A program made the position numbers and the translations under genes. A stretch of DNA of 64,000 nt from Dongia deserti (lineage in GTDB: Bacteria; Pseudomonadota; Alphaproteobacteria; Dongiales; Dongiaceae): assembly GCF_003574735.1 (NCBI RefSeq), contig NZ_QORW01000002.1:186001-250000 (forward strand). The letters run 5' to 3'. Below the pieces are notes generated by a model that made no database searches, was not told where the DNA came from, and saw nothing but the letters and a program-made list of their open reading frames with translations. Positions 18,663-30,754 of this stretch are shown here, one piece after another. Each line of letters begins with the position of its first letter. Within the stretch, counting starts at the first letter, position 1.

Positions 18663-19751
18663 ATGCTGTTCAATCTGCTGGCACCTTTGTCCGACGAGCT
18701 CAATCCGCTCAACCTCTTCCGCTACCAGACGTTCCGCAGCGGCAGCGCCATCATATTCGCCTTCTTCCTGACCCTGCTGATCGGTCCGCGCATCATCAAT
18801 TGGCTCAAGTTCAAGCAGCGCGAAGGCCAGCCGATCCGCGAAGATGGGCCGGAATCCCACCTGCTGACCAAGAAGGGCACGCCCACCATGGGCGGCCTGA
18901 TGTTTCTGATCTCCGCCTGCCTCACCACCATCCTGTGGGCCGACGTCAGCAATCCCTATGTGTGGGTGGTGCTTCTCGTCACGATCGGCTACGGCGCGAT
19001 CGGCTTCGGCGACGATTTCCTGAAGCTCACCAAGCGCAACACCAAGGGGCTTCCCGGCCGCTTCAAGCTGCTGGCGCAATTCGCGATCGGCGCGGTGGCG
19101 AGCGCGATCGTGATCTGGGTTGCGCCCGAACCGCTTTCCACCGGCCTGGCCGTGCCTTTCTTCAAGGAAGTGCTGATTCCGCTGGGCTGGTTCTTCCTGC
19201 CGTTCGCGACCCTGGTGATGATGGGCTCCTCGAACGCGGTCAATCTGACCGATGGGCTCGACGGTCTCGCCATCGTGCCGGTCATGATGGCGGCGGCGAG
19301 CCTCGGTTTCATTGCCTATTTCGCCGGCAACGCCAATTTCGCGGACTACCTGCAGCTGCACCACGTGGTGGGCGCGGGCGAACTCGCCGTGTTCTGCGGT
19401 GCCTTGTGCGGCGCCGGCCTCGGCTTCCTGTGGTTCAACGCGCCGCCGGCCATGGTGTTCATGGGCGACACCGGCTCGCTCAGCATGGGCGGCGCGCTCG
19501 GCGCCATCGCGGTGATCGCCAAGCACGAGCTGGTGCTCGCCATCATCGGCGGCGTGTTCGTGCTGGAGACGGTGTCGGTCATCGTGCAGGTGATCTCGTT
19601 CAAGACCACCGGCCGGCGCGTGTTCCGCATGGCGCCGCTGCATCACCACTTCGAGAAAAAGGGTTGGGCCGAGCCCACCATCGTCATCCGATTCTGGATC
19701 ATCGCCGCCGTGCTGGCGCTGATCGGTCTGTCCACCTTGAAACTGCGATAG
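18663..19751 (+). CDS. mraY: Phospho-N-acetylmuramoyl-pentapeptide transferase
   Basis: Polytopic inner-membrane enzyme of 362 residues that makes lipid I from UDP-MurNAc-pentapeptide and undecaprenyl phosphate. Diagnostic motifs are [15 protein letters not shown], the aspartate pair in [44 protein letters not shown], and the loop [12 protein letters not shown]. About ten hydrophobic helices are visible. The Shine-Dalgarno region AAGGGGGAAATC lies upstream of ATG 18663. Confidence 0.96.
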   Translation: MLFNLLAPLSDELNPLNLFRYQTFRSGSAIIFAFFLTLLIGPRIINWLKFKQREGQPIREDGPESHLLTKKGTPTMGGLMFLISACLTTILWADVSNPYVWVVLLVTIGYGAIGFGDDFLKLTKRNTKGLPGRFKLLAQFAIGAVASAIVIWVAPEPLSTGLAVPFFKEVLIPLGWFFLPFATLVMMGSSNAVNLTDGLDGLAIVPVMMAAASLGFIAYFAGNANFADYLQLHHVVGAGELAVFCGALCGAGLGFLWFNAPPAMVFMGDTGSLSMGGALGAIAVIAKHELVLAIIGGVFVLETVSVIVQVISFKTTGRRVFRMAPLHHHFEKKGWAEPTIVIRFWIIAAVLALIGLSTLKLR

Positions 19752-19765
19752 GAACGCGCGCGCTC

Positions 19766-21142
19766 GTGCCACAGCCCATCCGCATCCCCGACGTCGCAGG
19801 CAAGGTCGTTGCCCTGCTCGGCCTCGGCCGGACGGGCAGCGCAACCGCGGCCGCGCTCGAAGCGAGCGGCGCGATTGTGTGGGCGTGGGACGACAACGAG
19901 CAGGCGCGTGCCGCGCTACCAACCGACATGATCGTCGACCTCGCTAAGGCCAATTGGTCGCGGCCCGAGATGCTGGTAATGAGCCCCGGCATTCCGCACA
20001 CGCATCCCGCGCCCCATCCGGTCGCGGCGCTGGCGAAGGAAGCGGGCAAGCCACTTCTTGGTGACATCGAGTTGCTCTATCGCGCGACGCCGCGGCAGCG
20101 TTATGTCGGCGTCACCGGCACCAACGGCAAGTCCACCACGACGACCCTGATCGCGCACATCCTGCGCCAGGGCGGCAAACATGTGGCGGTCGGTGGCAAT
20201 CTCGGTGCTGCAGCTTTGTCACTGGAACCGCTGCCGGGCGACGGCATTTACGTGCTCGAGCTCAGCTCATACCAGCTCGAGCTCACACCGACGCCGATTT
20301 GTGACGTCGCGATCCTTTTGAACGTTACGCCGGACCACCTGTCCCGTCACGGCGGGATGGATGGCTACATCGACGCCAAGGCTCTGATCCTGCGTCCGAA
20401 AGGTCGTGGAAGTATCGGTGTCCTTGGCGTCGATGACCAACCCTGCCGCGACCTCTTCGCGAGGTTGCAGGACGGCGGCCGCAAGCTCATCCCCATCTCG
20501 GTCGAGCGCGAAGCTGCTGGCGGCGTCGATGCGGTGAACGGTGTGCTGATCGACCGCACCGGCAAGCAGCCGGAGCACGTGCTCGATCTCAAGTCCATCG
20601 CGACGCTACCGGGCAGCCACAATTGGCAGAATGCAGCGGCGGCCTACGTCGCTGCGAAGGCGATGGGCCTCGATCGCGCCGCGATCGTCGCGGGTCTTCA
20701 GAGCTATCCCGGCCTCGCGCACCGGCAGGAACTGATCGCGACCGTCGCCGGCGTGCGCTATGTCAACGACAGCAAGGCGACCAATGCCGACGCGGCGGCG
20801 AAGGCGCTCGCCTGCTACGAGAACATCCACTGGATCATCGGCGGCCGCGCCAAGGAAGGTGGCCTCGCGGGGCTCGATCCTCTCTATCGGCGCGTGCGTC
20901 ACGCCTACATCATCGGCGAGTGCGCCAACGATTTCGCGAAGCAGCTGCGCGGCAAGCTGCCTTTCACCCAGTGCGGGACGTTGGACAAGGCCGTCGCCGC
21001 TGCGCATGGCGATGCCAAGACAGGCGCCGTGGTGCTGCTCTCGCCCGCCTGCGCCTCGTGGGACCAGTATCCGAACTTCGAAGCGCGCGGCGATCATTTC
21101 CGCCAGCTGGTTCTGGCCCTCGGCGGAAGGGGGGCGGCATGA
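19766..21142 (+). CDS. murD: UDP-MurNAc-L-alanine:D-glutamate ligase
   Basis: Cytoplasmic Mur ligase of 458 residues that adds D-Glu. GTG at 19766 gives the N-terminus MPQPIRIPDVAGKVVALLG with the Rossmann motif LLGLGRTGSA. The ATP loop is GVTGTNGKSTTTTLI. Later motifs are LLNVTPDHLSRHGGMDGY, VNDSKATNADAA and SPACASWDQYPNFEARG, the last diagnostic of MurD. AGGA lies 12 nt upstream of the GTG. The frame is open much further upstream, but that part is a shadow of mraY. It overlaps ftsW by 4 nt. Confidence 0.95.
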   Translation: MPQPIRIPDVAGKVVALLGLGRTGSATAAALEASGAIVWAWDDNEQARAALPTDMIVDLAKANWSRPEMLVMSPGIPHTHPAPHPVAALAKEAGKPLLGDIELLYRATPRQRYVGVTGTNGKSTTTTLIAHILRQGGKHVAVGGNLGAAALSLEPLPGDGIYVLELSSYQLELTPTPICDVAILLNVTPDHLSRHGGMDGYIDAKALILRPKGRGSIGVLGVDDQPCRDLFARLQDGGRKLIPISVEREAAGGVDAVNGVLIDRTGKQPEHVLDLKSIATLPGSHNWQNAAAAYVAAKAMGLDRAAIVAGLQSYPGLAHRQELIATVAGVRYVNDSKATNADAAAKALACYENIHWIIGGRAKEGGLAGLDPLYRRVRHAYIIGECANDFAKQLRGKLPFTQCGTLDKAVAAAHGDAKTGAVVLLSPACASWDQYPNFEARGDHFRQLVLALGGRGAA

Positions 21143-22260
21143 CGAACTTCACGCGCGCCGATCGCTCCGTTGTCGGTTTGTGGTGGTGGACCGTCGATCG
21201 CTGGACGCTCGCGACCGTCGGCGCGCTGATGTTCATGGGCGCGATCCTGGTGCTGGCCGCCAGTCCCGCGGTCGCCACGCGCATCGGCCTCGACAGCTTC
21301 CACATGGTGCGCCAGCACTATGTGATGCTGCCGGTCGCGTTCGCGGTGGTGGTTGGCGTCTCCATGCTGTCGCCGAAGCAGGTGCGACGCCTCGGTGTGC
21401 TGCTGTTCCTGCTGTTCCTCGGGCTCACCTCTCTCACGCTCGTCTACGGCACCGAGATCAAGGGTGCGACGCGCTGGATCTCGGTCGGGCCGTTCTCACT
21501 GCAGCCGTCCGAGTTCCTGAAGCCGACCTTCGCCATCTTCGCCGCCTGGATGTTCTCGCTGAAGATGAGCGAGCAGCGCGTGCCGGGCAACCTGATCGCC
21601 ATTTTGGCTTTCGCGCTGGTGGTCTCGGTGCTGCTACGTCAGCCGGATCTCGGCATGACGGCCGTCATCACGGCCACCTGGTTCGCGCAATTCTTCGTCG
21701 CCGGTCTGCCCTTCATCTGGGTGATCCTGTTCGCCGGCCTTGGCGTCGCGGGCCTCGTTGGCTCCTACTTCATGTTCTATCACGTGCGCGAGCGCGTCGA
21801 TCAGTTCCTGAAGGGCACCGGCGATTCCTATCAGATCGACCGCGCGCTGGAGGCGTTCCAGAACGGTGGCCTATACGGCCGCGGTCCGGGCGAAGGCTCG
21901 GTCAAGATGGTGCTGCCCGACGCGCATTCCGACTTCATCTTCGCGGTCGCGGGCGAGGAGTTCGGCCTGATCGTCTGCCTGCTCCTGGTCGCCTGCTTCG
22001 CCTTCATCGTGCTGCGCGCGCTCTCGCGCATGGTCTCCGAGCACAACATGTTCGTGCTGCTGGGCGTCACGGGACTTGCCACCGGTTTCGGGCTGCAGGC
22101 CGTCATCAACATGGCATCCAGCCTGCACCTGATGCCGACCAAGGGCATGACCCTGCCCTTCATCTCCTATGGCGGTTCTTCGATCATCGCCATCGCACTC
22201 GGCGTCGGCATGCTGCTCGCGCTGACCCGCAAGCGCTTCCCGGGGAGCCTCGATACATGA
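21139..22260 (+). CDS. ftsW: Septal peptidoglycan glycosyltransferase FtsW
   Basis: SEDS-family polytopic membrane protein of 373 residues that polymerises septal peptidoglycan together with FtsI. The start is MTNFTRADRSVVGLWWW. Family motifs include KGATRWISVGPFSLQPSE, QPDLGMTAVI, YQIDRALEAFQNGGLYGRGPGEGSVK (cited in parts: RALEAF and GRGPGEGSVK), DAHSDFIFAVAGEEFG, and the C-terminal MTLPFISYGGSSIIA. Four-nt ATGA overlaps on both sides link it to murD and murG. Confidence 0.95.
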   Translation: MTNFTRADRSVVGLWWWTVDRWTLATVGALMFMGAILVLAASPAVATRIGLDSFHMVRQHYVMLPVAFAVVVGVSMLSPKQVRRLGVLLFLLFLGLTSLTLVYGTEIKGATRWISVGPFSLQPSEFLKPTFAIFAAWMFSLKMSEQRVPGNLIAILAFALVVSVLLRQPDLGMTAVITATWFAQFFVAGLPFIWVILFAGLGVAGLVGSYFMFYHVRERVDQFLKGTGDSYQIDRALEAFQNGGLYGRGPGEGSVKMVLPDAHSDFIFAVAGEEFGLIVCLLLVACFAFIVLRALSRMVSEHNMFVLLGVTGLATGFGLQAVINMASSLHLMPTKGMTLPFISYGGSSIIAIALGVGMLLALTRKRFPGSLDT

Positions 22261-23386
22261 CGGCGCCCCGCATCCTGCTCGCGGCTGGCGGCACCGGCGG
22301 CCACATGTTCCCGGCGGAAGCGCTGGCGCGCGCATTGCTGGGGCGCGGTCTTGCCGTCGACCTCGCGACCGACGAGCGTGGCGGGGGCTTCGGCGATCGG
22401 CTACCCGAGGTGAAGGTTCATCGCATCGCGTCCGGCGGCGTTGCCGGTAAGGGAACGCTGACGCGGCTGCGCAACTTCGTCCGCCTTGGCTTGGGATTCA
22501 TGCAGGCACGCAGCCTGCTGCGTCAGCTGCGACCGGCCGTGGTGGTCGGCTTCGGCGGCTATCCGTCCATTCCGCCGCTTTCCGCCGCCCACCGCGGCAA
22601 GATCCCGACGCTCCTTCATGAGCAGAATGCCGTGATGGGGCGCGCCAACCGTTTCCTCGCCAAGCGCGCCGCGCGCCTGGCCCTGAGCTTCGAGCAGGTG
22701 CAGTTCGCGGACTCGGTGCCGGCCGCGCGCCGTACCGTCACTGGAAACCCGGTGCGGCCGAAGATCTCCGCCATCGGCGATACGCCGTACGTCGCGCCGC
22801 GCGCGGGCGAGAAGGTCCGCCTGTTCGTGATGGGCGGCTCGCTCGGCGCACGGGTGTTCGGCCGAGCGGTGCCGGAGGCCGTCGCATTGCTGCCTCAGGA
22901 GCTGCGCAACCGCCTCTCCATCACGCAGCAGGCGCGCGCCGAAGATCTGGCGCAGGCTGAGGCGGATTATCGTGCGCTGGGCCTGACCGTGGAGCTAAAG
23001 CCGTTCTTCGACGACGTGCCGCAGCGCCTGCGTGACGCGCACCTGCTGGTCACGCGCGCCGGCGCATCCACGTTCGCGGAGCTCACCGCCGCCGGGCGTC
23101 CCGCAATCCTGGTGCCATTGCCCAATTCCATCGACGATCATCAGATGGCGAACGCCCGTGCGTTGGAATCGGCAGGCGGCGGATGGCTGCTGCCGGAGAG
23201 CACGCTCTCGGCGTCGTCGCTGGCGAAGATCCTGCAAGAGGTGCTGGCCGATCCCGCCCGCCTGGAGAAGGCGGCGGCGGCGGCCAAGAGCCTCGGCAAG
23301 CGCGATGCCGCCGACCGGCTTGCCGGCCTCGTCATCGATCTGCTGCCGCAGGATGCGCGCGCTCAGTTGAGGGAGGGATCGCACTG

Positions 23387-23387
<1 letters not shown>
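22257..23387 (+). CDS. murG: UDP-GlcNAc:lipid I N-acetylglucosaminyltransferase
   Basis: Membrane-associated GT-B glycosyltransferase of 376 residues that converts lipid I to lipid II. The N-terminal G-loop is [13 protein letters not shown]. The segments [13 protein letters not shown] and [14 protein letters not shown], and the C-terminal donor site with [17 protein letters not shown], are typical. ATG 22257 overlaps the ftsW stop; the longer upstream frame is a shadow. The stop shares one base with the murC start (TGATG). Confidence 0.95.
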
Positions 23388-24801
<1,414 letters not shown>

Positions 24802-24805
<4 letters not shown>

Positions 24806-25758
24806 GAGCGGCCATGGCAGTTGCTGACACACCGCTGATCGATCGCCTGCCTCAAGTGCGGGGCCGTCTGAGCGCGGGCTCGGCCCTGTCTGCCGTGACG
24901 TGGTTCCGCGTCGGCGGCCCCGCCGACGTCTTGTTCAGGCCGGCCGATGTCGAAGATCTCGCGCACTTCCTGAAGCACAAGCCCAACGACGTGCCGGTGA
25001 TGGTGATCGGCGTCGGCTCCAACCTGTTGGTACGCGACGGCGGCATCGAGGGCGTGGTGATCCGGCTCGGCCGCGGCTTCACCGACATCCGCGCCAACGG
25101 CACCACGATCGAGGCCGGCGCCGGCGCGCTCGACCTCAACGCAGCACTCTCCGCGCGCGATGCCGGGATCGGCGGGCTCGAGTTCCTGTCGGGTATTCCA
25201 GGCACCATCGGAGGTGCCTTGCGCATGAATGCCGGCGCCTACGAATGCGATGTCTCGCAGATCTTCCAGCATGCCGATGCGCTCGACGCAAAAGGCACGC
25301 TGCATCGCCTGGGCAAAGCGGAGATGGGCTTCACCTACCGCCACTGCGCAGTGCCGGAGGACTGGATTTTCGTCGCCGGCGCGTTCACCGGTCACGCGGA
25401 TGATCCGAAGGCCATCCACGCGCGCATCCAGGAGATCCAGACGAAGCGCGAAGAGACGCAGCCAATCCGTTCCCGCACCGGCGGCAGCACCTTCGTCAAT
25501 CCCACAGGCCACAAGGCCTGGAAGCTTATCGACGAGGCCGGCTGCCGTGGCCTGCGCAAGGGCGGCGCCATTGTGTCGGAGAAGCACTGCAATTTCCTCA
25601 TCAACACCGGCGATGCAAATGCCGCCGACATCGAATCGCTCGGCGAGGAAGTGCGTCGCCGCGTGCGCGACAGGAGCGGCGTGGAGTTGGCCTGGGAAAT
25701 CAAGCGCATCGGGCGCCCGGCGGCGCGGGCGCGCATCGCGAATGGAGAGGAAGAATGA
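24802..25758 (+). CDS. murB: UDP-N-acetylenolpyruvoylglucosamine reductase
   Basis: FAD enzyme of 318 residues that reduces enolpyruvyl-UDP-GlcNAc to UDP-MurNAc. FAD-binding motifs are [25 protein letters not shown] and [18 protein letters not shown]. The catalytic serine lies in TGGSTFVNP, and a glutamate-containing C-terminal segment follows. A second ATG five codons in (at 24814-24816) is a possible alternative start. The gene overlaps murC and ddl by 4 nt each. Confidence 0.95.
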
Positions 25759-26678
25759 AGCGCGTTTCGGTCCTGATGGGCGGCCCGTCGGCGGAGCGCG
25801 AGGTCTCGCTGAACAGCGGCGCCAATTGCGCGGCGGCCCTCAAGGAGGCCGGCTACAAGGTCGCTACCATCGACGTGACGCGCGATGTCCCGGCGCTGAT
25901 CAAGGCGATCAAGGCGCAGAAGCCGGACGTCATCTTCAACGCGCTGCACGGCCGCTGGGGCGAAGACGGCAACATCCAGGGCATCCTCAATTTCATCGGT
26001 ATTCCCTACACGCATTCCGGGTTGATGGCCTCGGCGATCGCGATGGACAAGCCGATGGCCAAGCGGCTGTTCGCCGATGTCGGCCTGCGCTGCCCCAAGG
26101 GCGTGCTGCTGCACAAGTCGCAGGTCTTGAAGGGCGATCCGCTGCCGCGTCCGTACGTCGTGAAGCCGGCCAACGAAGGCTCCAGCGTCGGCGTGCAGAT
26201 CATCAAGCAGAGCGACAATGCGCGGCCGTTTGACGGCATCGAGTGGCCGTACGGCGAATATGTGCTGGCGGAGGAGTTCATCCAGGGCCGCGAGTTCACG
26301 GTTGGGGTGATGGGCGACCGCGCCATGACCGTCACCGAGCTCAAGCCCGACACAGGCTTCTACGACTACGCTCACAAATACACGAGTGGGCTCACGGTGC
26401 ATCTGTGCCCGGCGCCGCTGCGCGAAGATATCGCTGCGGAAGCGATGCGCACGGCTCTGGTGGCGCATCAGACCTTGGGCTGCCGCGGCGTGACACGGTG
26501 CGACTTCCGTTACGACGACAGCAACGGCGACGACATCAACAAGCTGTATCTGCTGGAGATCAACACCCAGCCCGGCATGACCGCTTTGTCGCTGGTGCCG
26601 GAGCAGGCCAAGCACCTTGGCATCTCCTATCCCGAGCTCGTGTCCTGGATGGTGGAGCACGCCGCATGCGACGCCTAG
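25755..26678 (+). CDS. ddl: D-alanine--D-alanine ligase
   Basis: ATP-grasp ligase of 307 residues that makes the D-Ala-D-Ala dipeptide used by MurF. The N-terminus [20 protein letters not shown] carries the serine/glutamate substrate motif. NALHGRWGEDGNIQGILNF and PYTHSGLMASAIAMDK are Ddl signatures. The ATP-grasp core has VVKPANEGSSVGVQII, and the metal-binding end is LEINTQPGMTALS. It has DdlB-like dcw placement. The 3' end overlaps ftsQ by 13 nt. Confidence 0.95.
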   Translation: MKRVSVLMGGPSAEREVSLNSGANCAAALKEAGYKVATIDVTRDVPALIKAIKAQKPDVIFNALHGRWGEDGNIQGILNFIGIPYTHSGLMASAIAMDKPMAKRLFADVGLRCPKGVLLHKSQVLKGDPLPRPYVVKPANEGSSVGVQIIKQSDNARPFDGIEWPYGEYVLAEEFIQGREFTVGVMGDRAMTVTELKPDTGFYDYAHKYTSGLTVHLCPAPLREDIAAEAMRTALVAHQTLGCRGVTRCDFRYDDSNGDDINKLYLLEINTQPGMTALSLVPEQAKHLGISYPELVSWMVEHAACDA

Positions 26679-27571
26679 AAGCCCCGGCGGTCAGAATCGC
26701 GCGCGGCCGCGGCAATCCAGCGGCGGCACGCAACGTCGTGCCGCCACGCAAGCGGCCGCAGCCTGCGTGGCTGCGCTGGGTCATCCGCTTCGGCATCGGC
26801 TTCGGCACCTGCGCCGCGCTGGGCGGCGGCCTGCTGTGGGGCGTCGAGTCCGGCTGGCTGCAGCGCCAATGGACCGCGGTGGCCGATGTCGCGCTGGAAG
26901 CGACGGCGGATGCCGGGCTCAACCTGCAGATCGTAGAAGTCCACGGCCGCGGCGAGACCAAGCAAGCGGACATCGTCGCCGCCCTGGGCGCCCCGCGCGG
27001 CGCGCCGCTGCTGGGGCTCGACATCGATGCCATGCGCGAACGCCTGATCGCCCTGCCCTGGATCGTGTCGGCGGAGATTGAACGACGCTATCCCGACCGC
27101 CTGCTGGTCACGGTGGAGGAAGCGGAGCCGATGGCGCTGTGGCAGCGCAGCCAGAAGCTGTTCCTGGTCAGCCGCGCCGGCAAGGTGATCGAGACTGCCG
27201 ACCTCGCGAAATATTCCAAGCTGCTGGTGATCGTGGGCGACAACGCCCCCACCCATGCCGAAGCCCTGTTCGACCTGCTGGCACGCGAGCCGCAGCTCAG
27301 GGAGCGGGTCACCGCCGCCGTGTTCGTCGGCAAGCGGCGCTGGAACCTGCGTTTCGACAACGGCACCGACGTGAAGCTGCCGGAGGACAATCCGGCGTCG
27401 GCTTGGTCGCGCTTCGCAGCGCTGCAGAAGCAACACGGCCTCCTGGAAAAGGACGTGCGCATCATCGACCTGCGCCTGCCCGATCAGGTGGTGGTGCGGC
27501 GCGCGCACCCAGACCTGCCTGACGATTCCAAAGCCCCTGGGGGCGACAAGCCAAAGGACAAGGCAACATGA
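26666..27571 (+). CDS. ftsQ: Cell division protein FtsQ
   Basis: Bitopic divisome protein of 301 residues. A basic cytoplasmic N-terminus (RGRGNPAAARNVVPPRKRP) is followed by one membrane segment at about residues 36-58 (IRFGIGFGTCAALGGGLLWG). A POTRA domain (about 84-150) has the typical VHGRGETKQADIVAALG and PWIVSAEIERRYPDRLLVTV. ATG 26666 lies inside the last codons of ddl. The longer frame reaching 26243 is a ddl shadow. It overlaps ftsA by 4 nt. Confidence 0.92.
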   Translation: MRRLEAPAVRIARGRGNPAAARNVVPPRKRPQPAWLRWVIRFGIGFGTCAALGGGLLWGVESGWLQRQWTAVADVALEATADAGLNLQIVEVHGRGETKQADIVAALGAPRGAPLLGLDIDAMRERLIALPWIVSAEIERRYPDRLLVTVEEAEPMALWQRSQKLFLVSRAGKVIETADLAKYSKLLVIVGDNAPTHAEALFDLLAREPQLRERVTAAVFVGKRRWNLRFDNGTDVKLPEDNPASAWSRFAALQKQHGLLEKDVRIIDLRLPDQVVVRRAHPDLPDDSKAPGGDKPKDKAT

Positions 27572-28827
27572 TCAAAAAGACGCGCGTCGCACCGCGCAAT
27601 GGCTTGATCGCCGCACTCGACATCGGCACCAGCAAGATCTGCTGCTTCATCGCGCGCATCGCGGAGGACGGCCGGCCGAGCATCGCCGGGATCGGGCACC
27701 AGATCTCCCGCGGGGTGCGTAACGGCGCCATCATCGACATGGAGCAGGCCGAGCTCGCGCTGCGCACCACCGTCCATGCGGCCGAGCAGATGGCGGGCGA
27801 CACCATCCAGGATGTCGTGATCAACCTCTCCGGCGGCTATCCGGCCTCCCAGACGATCGGAGTCGAGGTGCCGATCTCCGGCCGCGAGGTGGCGGACCAC
27901 GACCTGCACCGTGTGCTGATGCAGGGCGCCCAGGTCCAAGGGGCTGTCGACCGGCGGCTCATCCACTCGATCCCGGTCAGCTATTCGATCGACGGGTCCA
28001 AGGGGATTCGCGACCCGCGCGGCATGTTCGCCGAAAAGCTTGGCGTCGACATGCATGTGGTGACGGCGGCGGCCGGCGCGGTGAAGAACCTCACCACCTG
28101 CGTCGCGCGCTGCCATTTGGAGCCGCGCGCGATCGTGGTGTCGCCTTATGCCGCCGGCCTCGCCTCTCTGGTCGATGACGAAATGGACCTTGGCGTCACG
28201 GTCATCGACATGGGTGCCGGTACTACTTCCCTCGCCGTCTTCTTCGACGGTCACGTGGTCTACACCGACTCCGTTCCCATCGGCGGCGGTCACGTCACCA
28301 ACGACATCGCGCGCGGGCTCTCGACCCCACTGGCGCATGCCGAGCGCATCAAGACGCTCTACGGCAACTGCATCGCGACGCCGGCGGATGAGCGCGAGAT
28401 CATCCACGTGCCGCAGGTCGGCGAAGAGGAAACCGGCATCGCCAATCAAATTCCCCGATCAATTCTGATCGGCATCGTCCAACCGCGACTTGAAGAGACG
28501 TTCGAGCTCGTTCGCTCTCGACTCGAATCGAGCGGCTTTGACAAGATCGCAGGACGGCGCGTCGTCTTGACGGGGGGCGCCAGTCAGCTGAGTGGTGTGA
28601 GAGAGCTCGCTGCCCTGGTGCTCGACAAGCAAGTGCGCATGGGTCGGCCGATCCGGGTCCATGGATTGGCCGACGCGACCGGCGGTCCAGCGTTCGCGAC
28701 GGGAGCCGGTCTCCTCACATTTGCGCTTGAAGGCGAATCCCAACAGCCAAGATCGGCGCGCGGCAGCGAAGCCCATGCATCGGGTTTCCTGGGGCGAATC
28801 GGTTTGTGGCTGAAGGAGAACTTCTGA
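27568..28827 (+). CDS. ftsA: Cell division protein FtsA
   Basis: Actin-like ATPase of 419 residues that tethers FtsZ to the membrane. The phosphate-binding motif LIAALDIGTSKICCFIAR lies at the N-terminus. The second phosphate motif TVIDMGAGTTSLAVF and the adenosine-site VVLTGGASQLSGV follow. A C-terminal amphipathic helix (FLGRIGLWLKENF) is the membrane-targeting sequence. From about 28430 to the stop, codon choice changes: AGA, CGA, CAA, TCA, CCA and GGA codons appear that are nearly absent from neighbouring genes. ftsZ follows 30 nt downstream. Confidence 0.95.
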   Translation: MIKKTRVAPRNGLIAALDIGTSKICCFIARIAEDGRPSIAGIGHQISRGVRNGAIIDMEQAELALRTTVHAAEQMAGDTIQDVVINLSGGYPASQTIGVEVPISGREVADHDLHRVLMQGAQVQGAVDRRLIHSIPVSYSIDGSKGIRDPRGMFAEKLGVDMHVVTAAAGAVKNLTTCVARCHLEPRAIVVSPYAAGLASLVDDEMDLGVTVIDMGAGTTSLAVFFDGHVVYTDSVPIGGGHVTNDIARGLSTPLAHAERIKTLYGNCIATPADEREIIHVPQVGEEETGIANQIPRSILIGIVQPRLEETFELVRSRLESSGFDKIAGRRVVLTGGASQLSGVRELAALVLDKQVRMGRPIRVHGLADATGGPAFATGAGLLTFALEGESQQPRSARGSEAHASGFLGRIGLWLKENF

Positions 28828-28857
28828 CCACCAACCTTGAAAAAATGGAGGCACCTC

Positions 28858-30672
28858 ATGACTCTTAACCTCTCGTTACCCCAGGATCCGTTCGACATCC
28901 GGCCGAAGATCACGGTCGTCGGTGTCGGCGGCGCCGGCGGCAACGCAGTCAACAATATGATTCGCTCCAAGCTGGAGGGAGTCGACTTCCTGGTCGCCAA
29001 TACCGACGCCCAGGCTTTGCAGCAGAGCCAGTGCGAGCGGCGCATCCAGCTCGGCTCCACCGTGACAAAGGGATTGGGCGCGGGCGCGCGGCCCGATGTC
29101 GGCCGCATGGCTGCCGAGGAGGCGGTGCGCGACATCGCCGAGCAGCTCGCCGGCTCCAACATGGTGTTCATCACGGCGGGCATGGGCGGCGGCACCGGCA
29201 CGGGCGCAGGCCCCGTCGTCGCTCAGATCGCCCGGGAGCAGGGCATCCTGACCGTCGGCGTGGTGACCAAGCCCTTCCATTTCGAAGGCTCCCACCGCAT
29301 GCGCATGGCGGAGTCCGGGATCACGGAGCTGCAGAGCTATGTCGACACGCTGATCATCATCCCGAACCAGAATCTGTTCCGCATCGCCAACGAGAAGACC
29401 ACCTTCGCCGACGCCTTCAAGATGGCGGACGAGGTGCTCTATTCCGGCGTGCGGGGCGTCACCGACCTGATGGTGATGCCGGGCCTCATCAATCTCGATT
29501 TCGCCGACATCCGGGCGGTGATGAGCGAGATGGGCAAGGCCATGATGGGCACCGGCGAGGCCTCCGGCGACAACCGCGCGATCGCGGCCGCCGAGGCGGC
29601 GATCTCCAACCCGCTGCTGGACGAGATCAGCATGAAGGGCGCGCGCGGCGTCCTCATCAACATCACCGGTGGCATGGACATGACCCTGTTCGAGGTTGAC
29701 GAGGCGGCCAACCGCATCCGCGACGAGGTCGACCCGGACGCCAACATCATCTTCGGCTCGACCTTCGACCAGACGCTCGAGGGCCGGATTCGCATCTCGG
29801 TGGTAGCGACTGGCATCGATGCCCAGGCCGTCACGCAGCCGCGTCCGGGCGCGAACCTCAGCTTGGTGCCACGTACCGTGCCGGTGATGACGCAGCCCGG
29901 CGGTGATGTTGGCGATCGCGCGGTCGCGCGCACCGAAACCGGCTTCACCCCTGCGGCGGCTTCGCCAATGGCAGCTCACGCCGTCGCACCTCAGGCACGC
30001 CCCGCCGCCGGCTTCGGCATGGTCACCACGCCCAAGGTCGCGCAGCCGACCATGAGCACTGGCCAGCAGCAACCGATGACGCATCCGACGATGGGTGCCA
30101 CCGCGTTGCAGGCGCAGCCCGCGCGTCAACCCATCCTGAAGGATGAGATGGCGGCGCTGGATCGCCTGATCGCACGTCCGGTGGCGCGAGTCGAGCGCCC
30201 GATCGACGATAAGCCCTTCATGGCGCCGCCGGCGAGCGAACCGGCGACGCGCATGCAGCCGCAGGTCGCCGAGCCGGTGGTTCCGCAAGCCCGGGCACCG
30301 CAGCCGGAGTCCGCGCCGGCCCCACAAGCTGCAGCGCCGGCGCAAGCGTCATCGATGCAGATGCCGTCACCGCAGGCACCGGCCGTGCAGCCGCCGAACC
30401 TAACGGTCGATCCGCCGCATGCCGAGCAGCGGCGGCGCGCGCCGAGCCTGTTCGAGAAGGTGACCAGCCGTCTGACCGGTCAGCCAACGCCTAAGGCGCC
30501 ACCCGCACCGCAGGCCCCACGGCCACAGGCGGAACGCCAGAGCGACCGGAGGGCCGAGCCGGTCCTGAGCCAGCCGCAGCTGCAGCTGGACCCGGCCGAC
30601 CGCATGTCGCTCAGCCGGCAGGAGGAGGACATGCTGGACATCCCGGCCTTCCTCCGGCGGCAGGCCAATTGA
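28858..30672 (+). CDS. ftsZ: Cell division protein FtsZ
   Basis: Tubulin-like GTPase of 604 residues that forms the Z ring. The GTPase domain (about residues 10-320) carries [21 protein letters not shown], and the tubulin signature [17 protein letters not shown] Pro/Gln/Ala-rich linker of about 250 residues follows. The C-terminal peptide [12 protein letters not shown] binds FtsA. ATG 28858 is chosen because GGAGG lies 6 nt upstream; the in-frame TTG at 28837 would put that ribosome site inside the gene. The long linker is typical of alphaproteobacteria. Confidence 0.97.
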   Translation: MTLNLSLPQDPFDIRPKITVVGVGGAGGNAVNNMIRSKLEGVDFLVANTDAQALQQSQCERRIQLGSTVTKGLGAGARPDVGRMAAEEAVRDIAEQLAGSNMVFITAGMGGGTGTGAGPVVAQIAREQGILTVGVVTKPFHFEGSHRMRMAESGITELQSYVDTLIIIPNQNLFRIANEKTTFADAFKMADEVLYSGVRGVTDLMVMPGLINLDFADIRAVMSEMGKAMMGTGEASGDNRAIAAAEAAISNPLLDEISMKGARGVLINITGGMDMTLFEVDEAANRIRDEVDPDANIIFGSTFDQTLEGRIRISVVATGIDAQAVTQPRPGANLSLVPRTVPVMTQPGGDVGDRAVARTETGFTPAAASPMAAHAVAPQARPAAGFGMVTTPKVAQPTMSTGQQQPMTHPTMGATALQAQPARQPILKDEMAALDRLIARPVARVERPIDDKPFMAPPASEPATRMQPQVAEPVVPQARAPQPESAPAPQAAAPAQASSMQMPSPQAPAVQPPNLTVDPPHAEQRRRAPSLFEKVTSRLTGQPTPKAPPAPQAPRPQAERQSDRRAEPVLSQPQLQLDPADRMSLSRQEEDMLDIPAFLRRQAN

Positions 30673-30754
30673 CGGCGTGACGTGACGTGTCCGGGCTGGT
30701 GACCGCCGCATCCTCCGCAGCGTTCACCGGCCCCTCTGAGGTAGCCTCGACTTG

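Noticed and set aside
17151-19922. Very long minus-strand frame (923 codons) opposite murF and mraY
   Set aside because: Its composition is Arg/His/Gln-rich shadow sequence, and both plus-strand genes are unmistakable.
28837-28857. Alternative TTG start for ftsZ
   Set aside because: It would place the strong GGAGG site inside the gene and add non-conserved residues.
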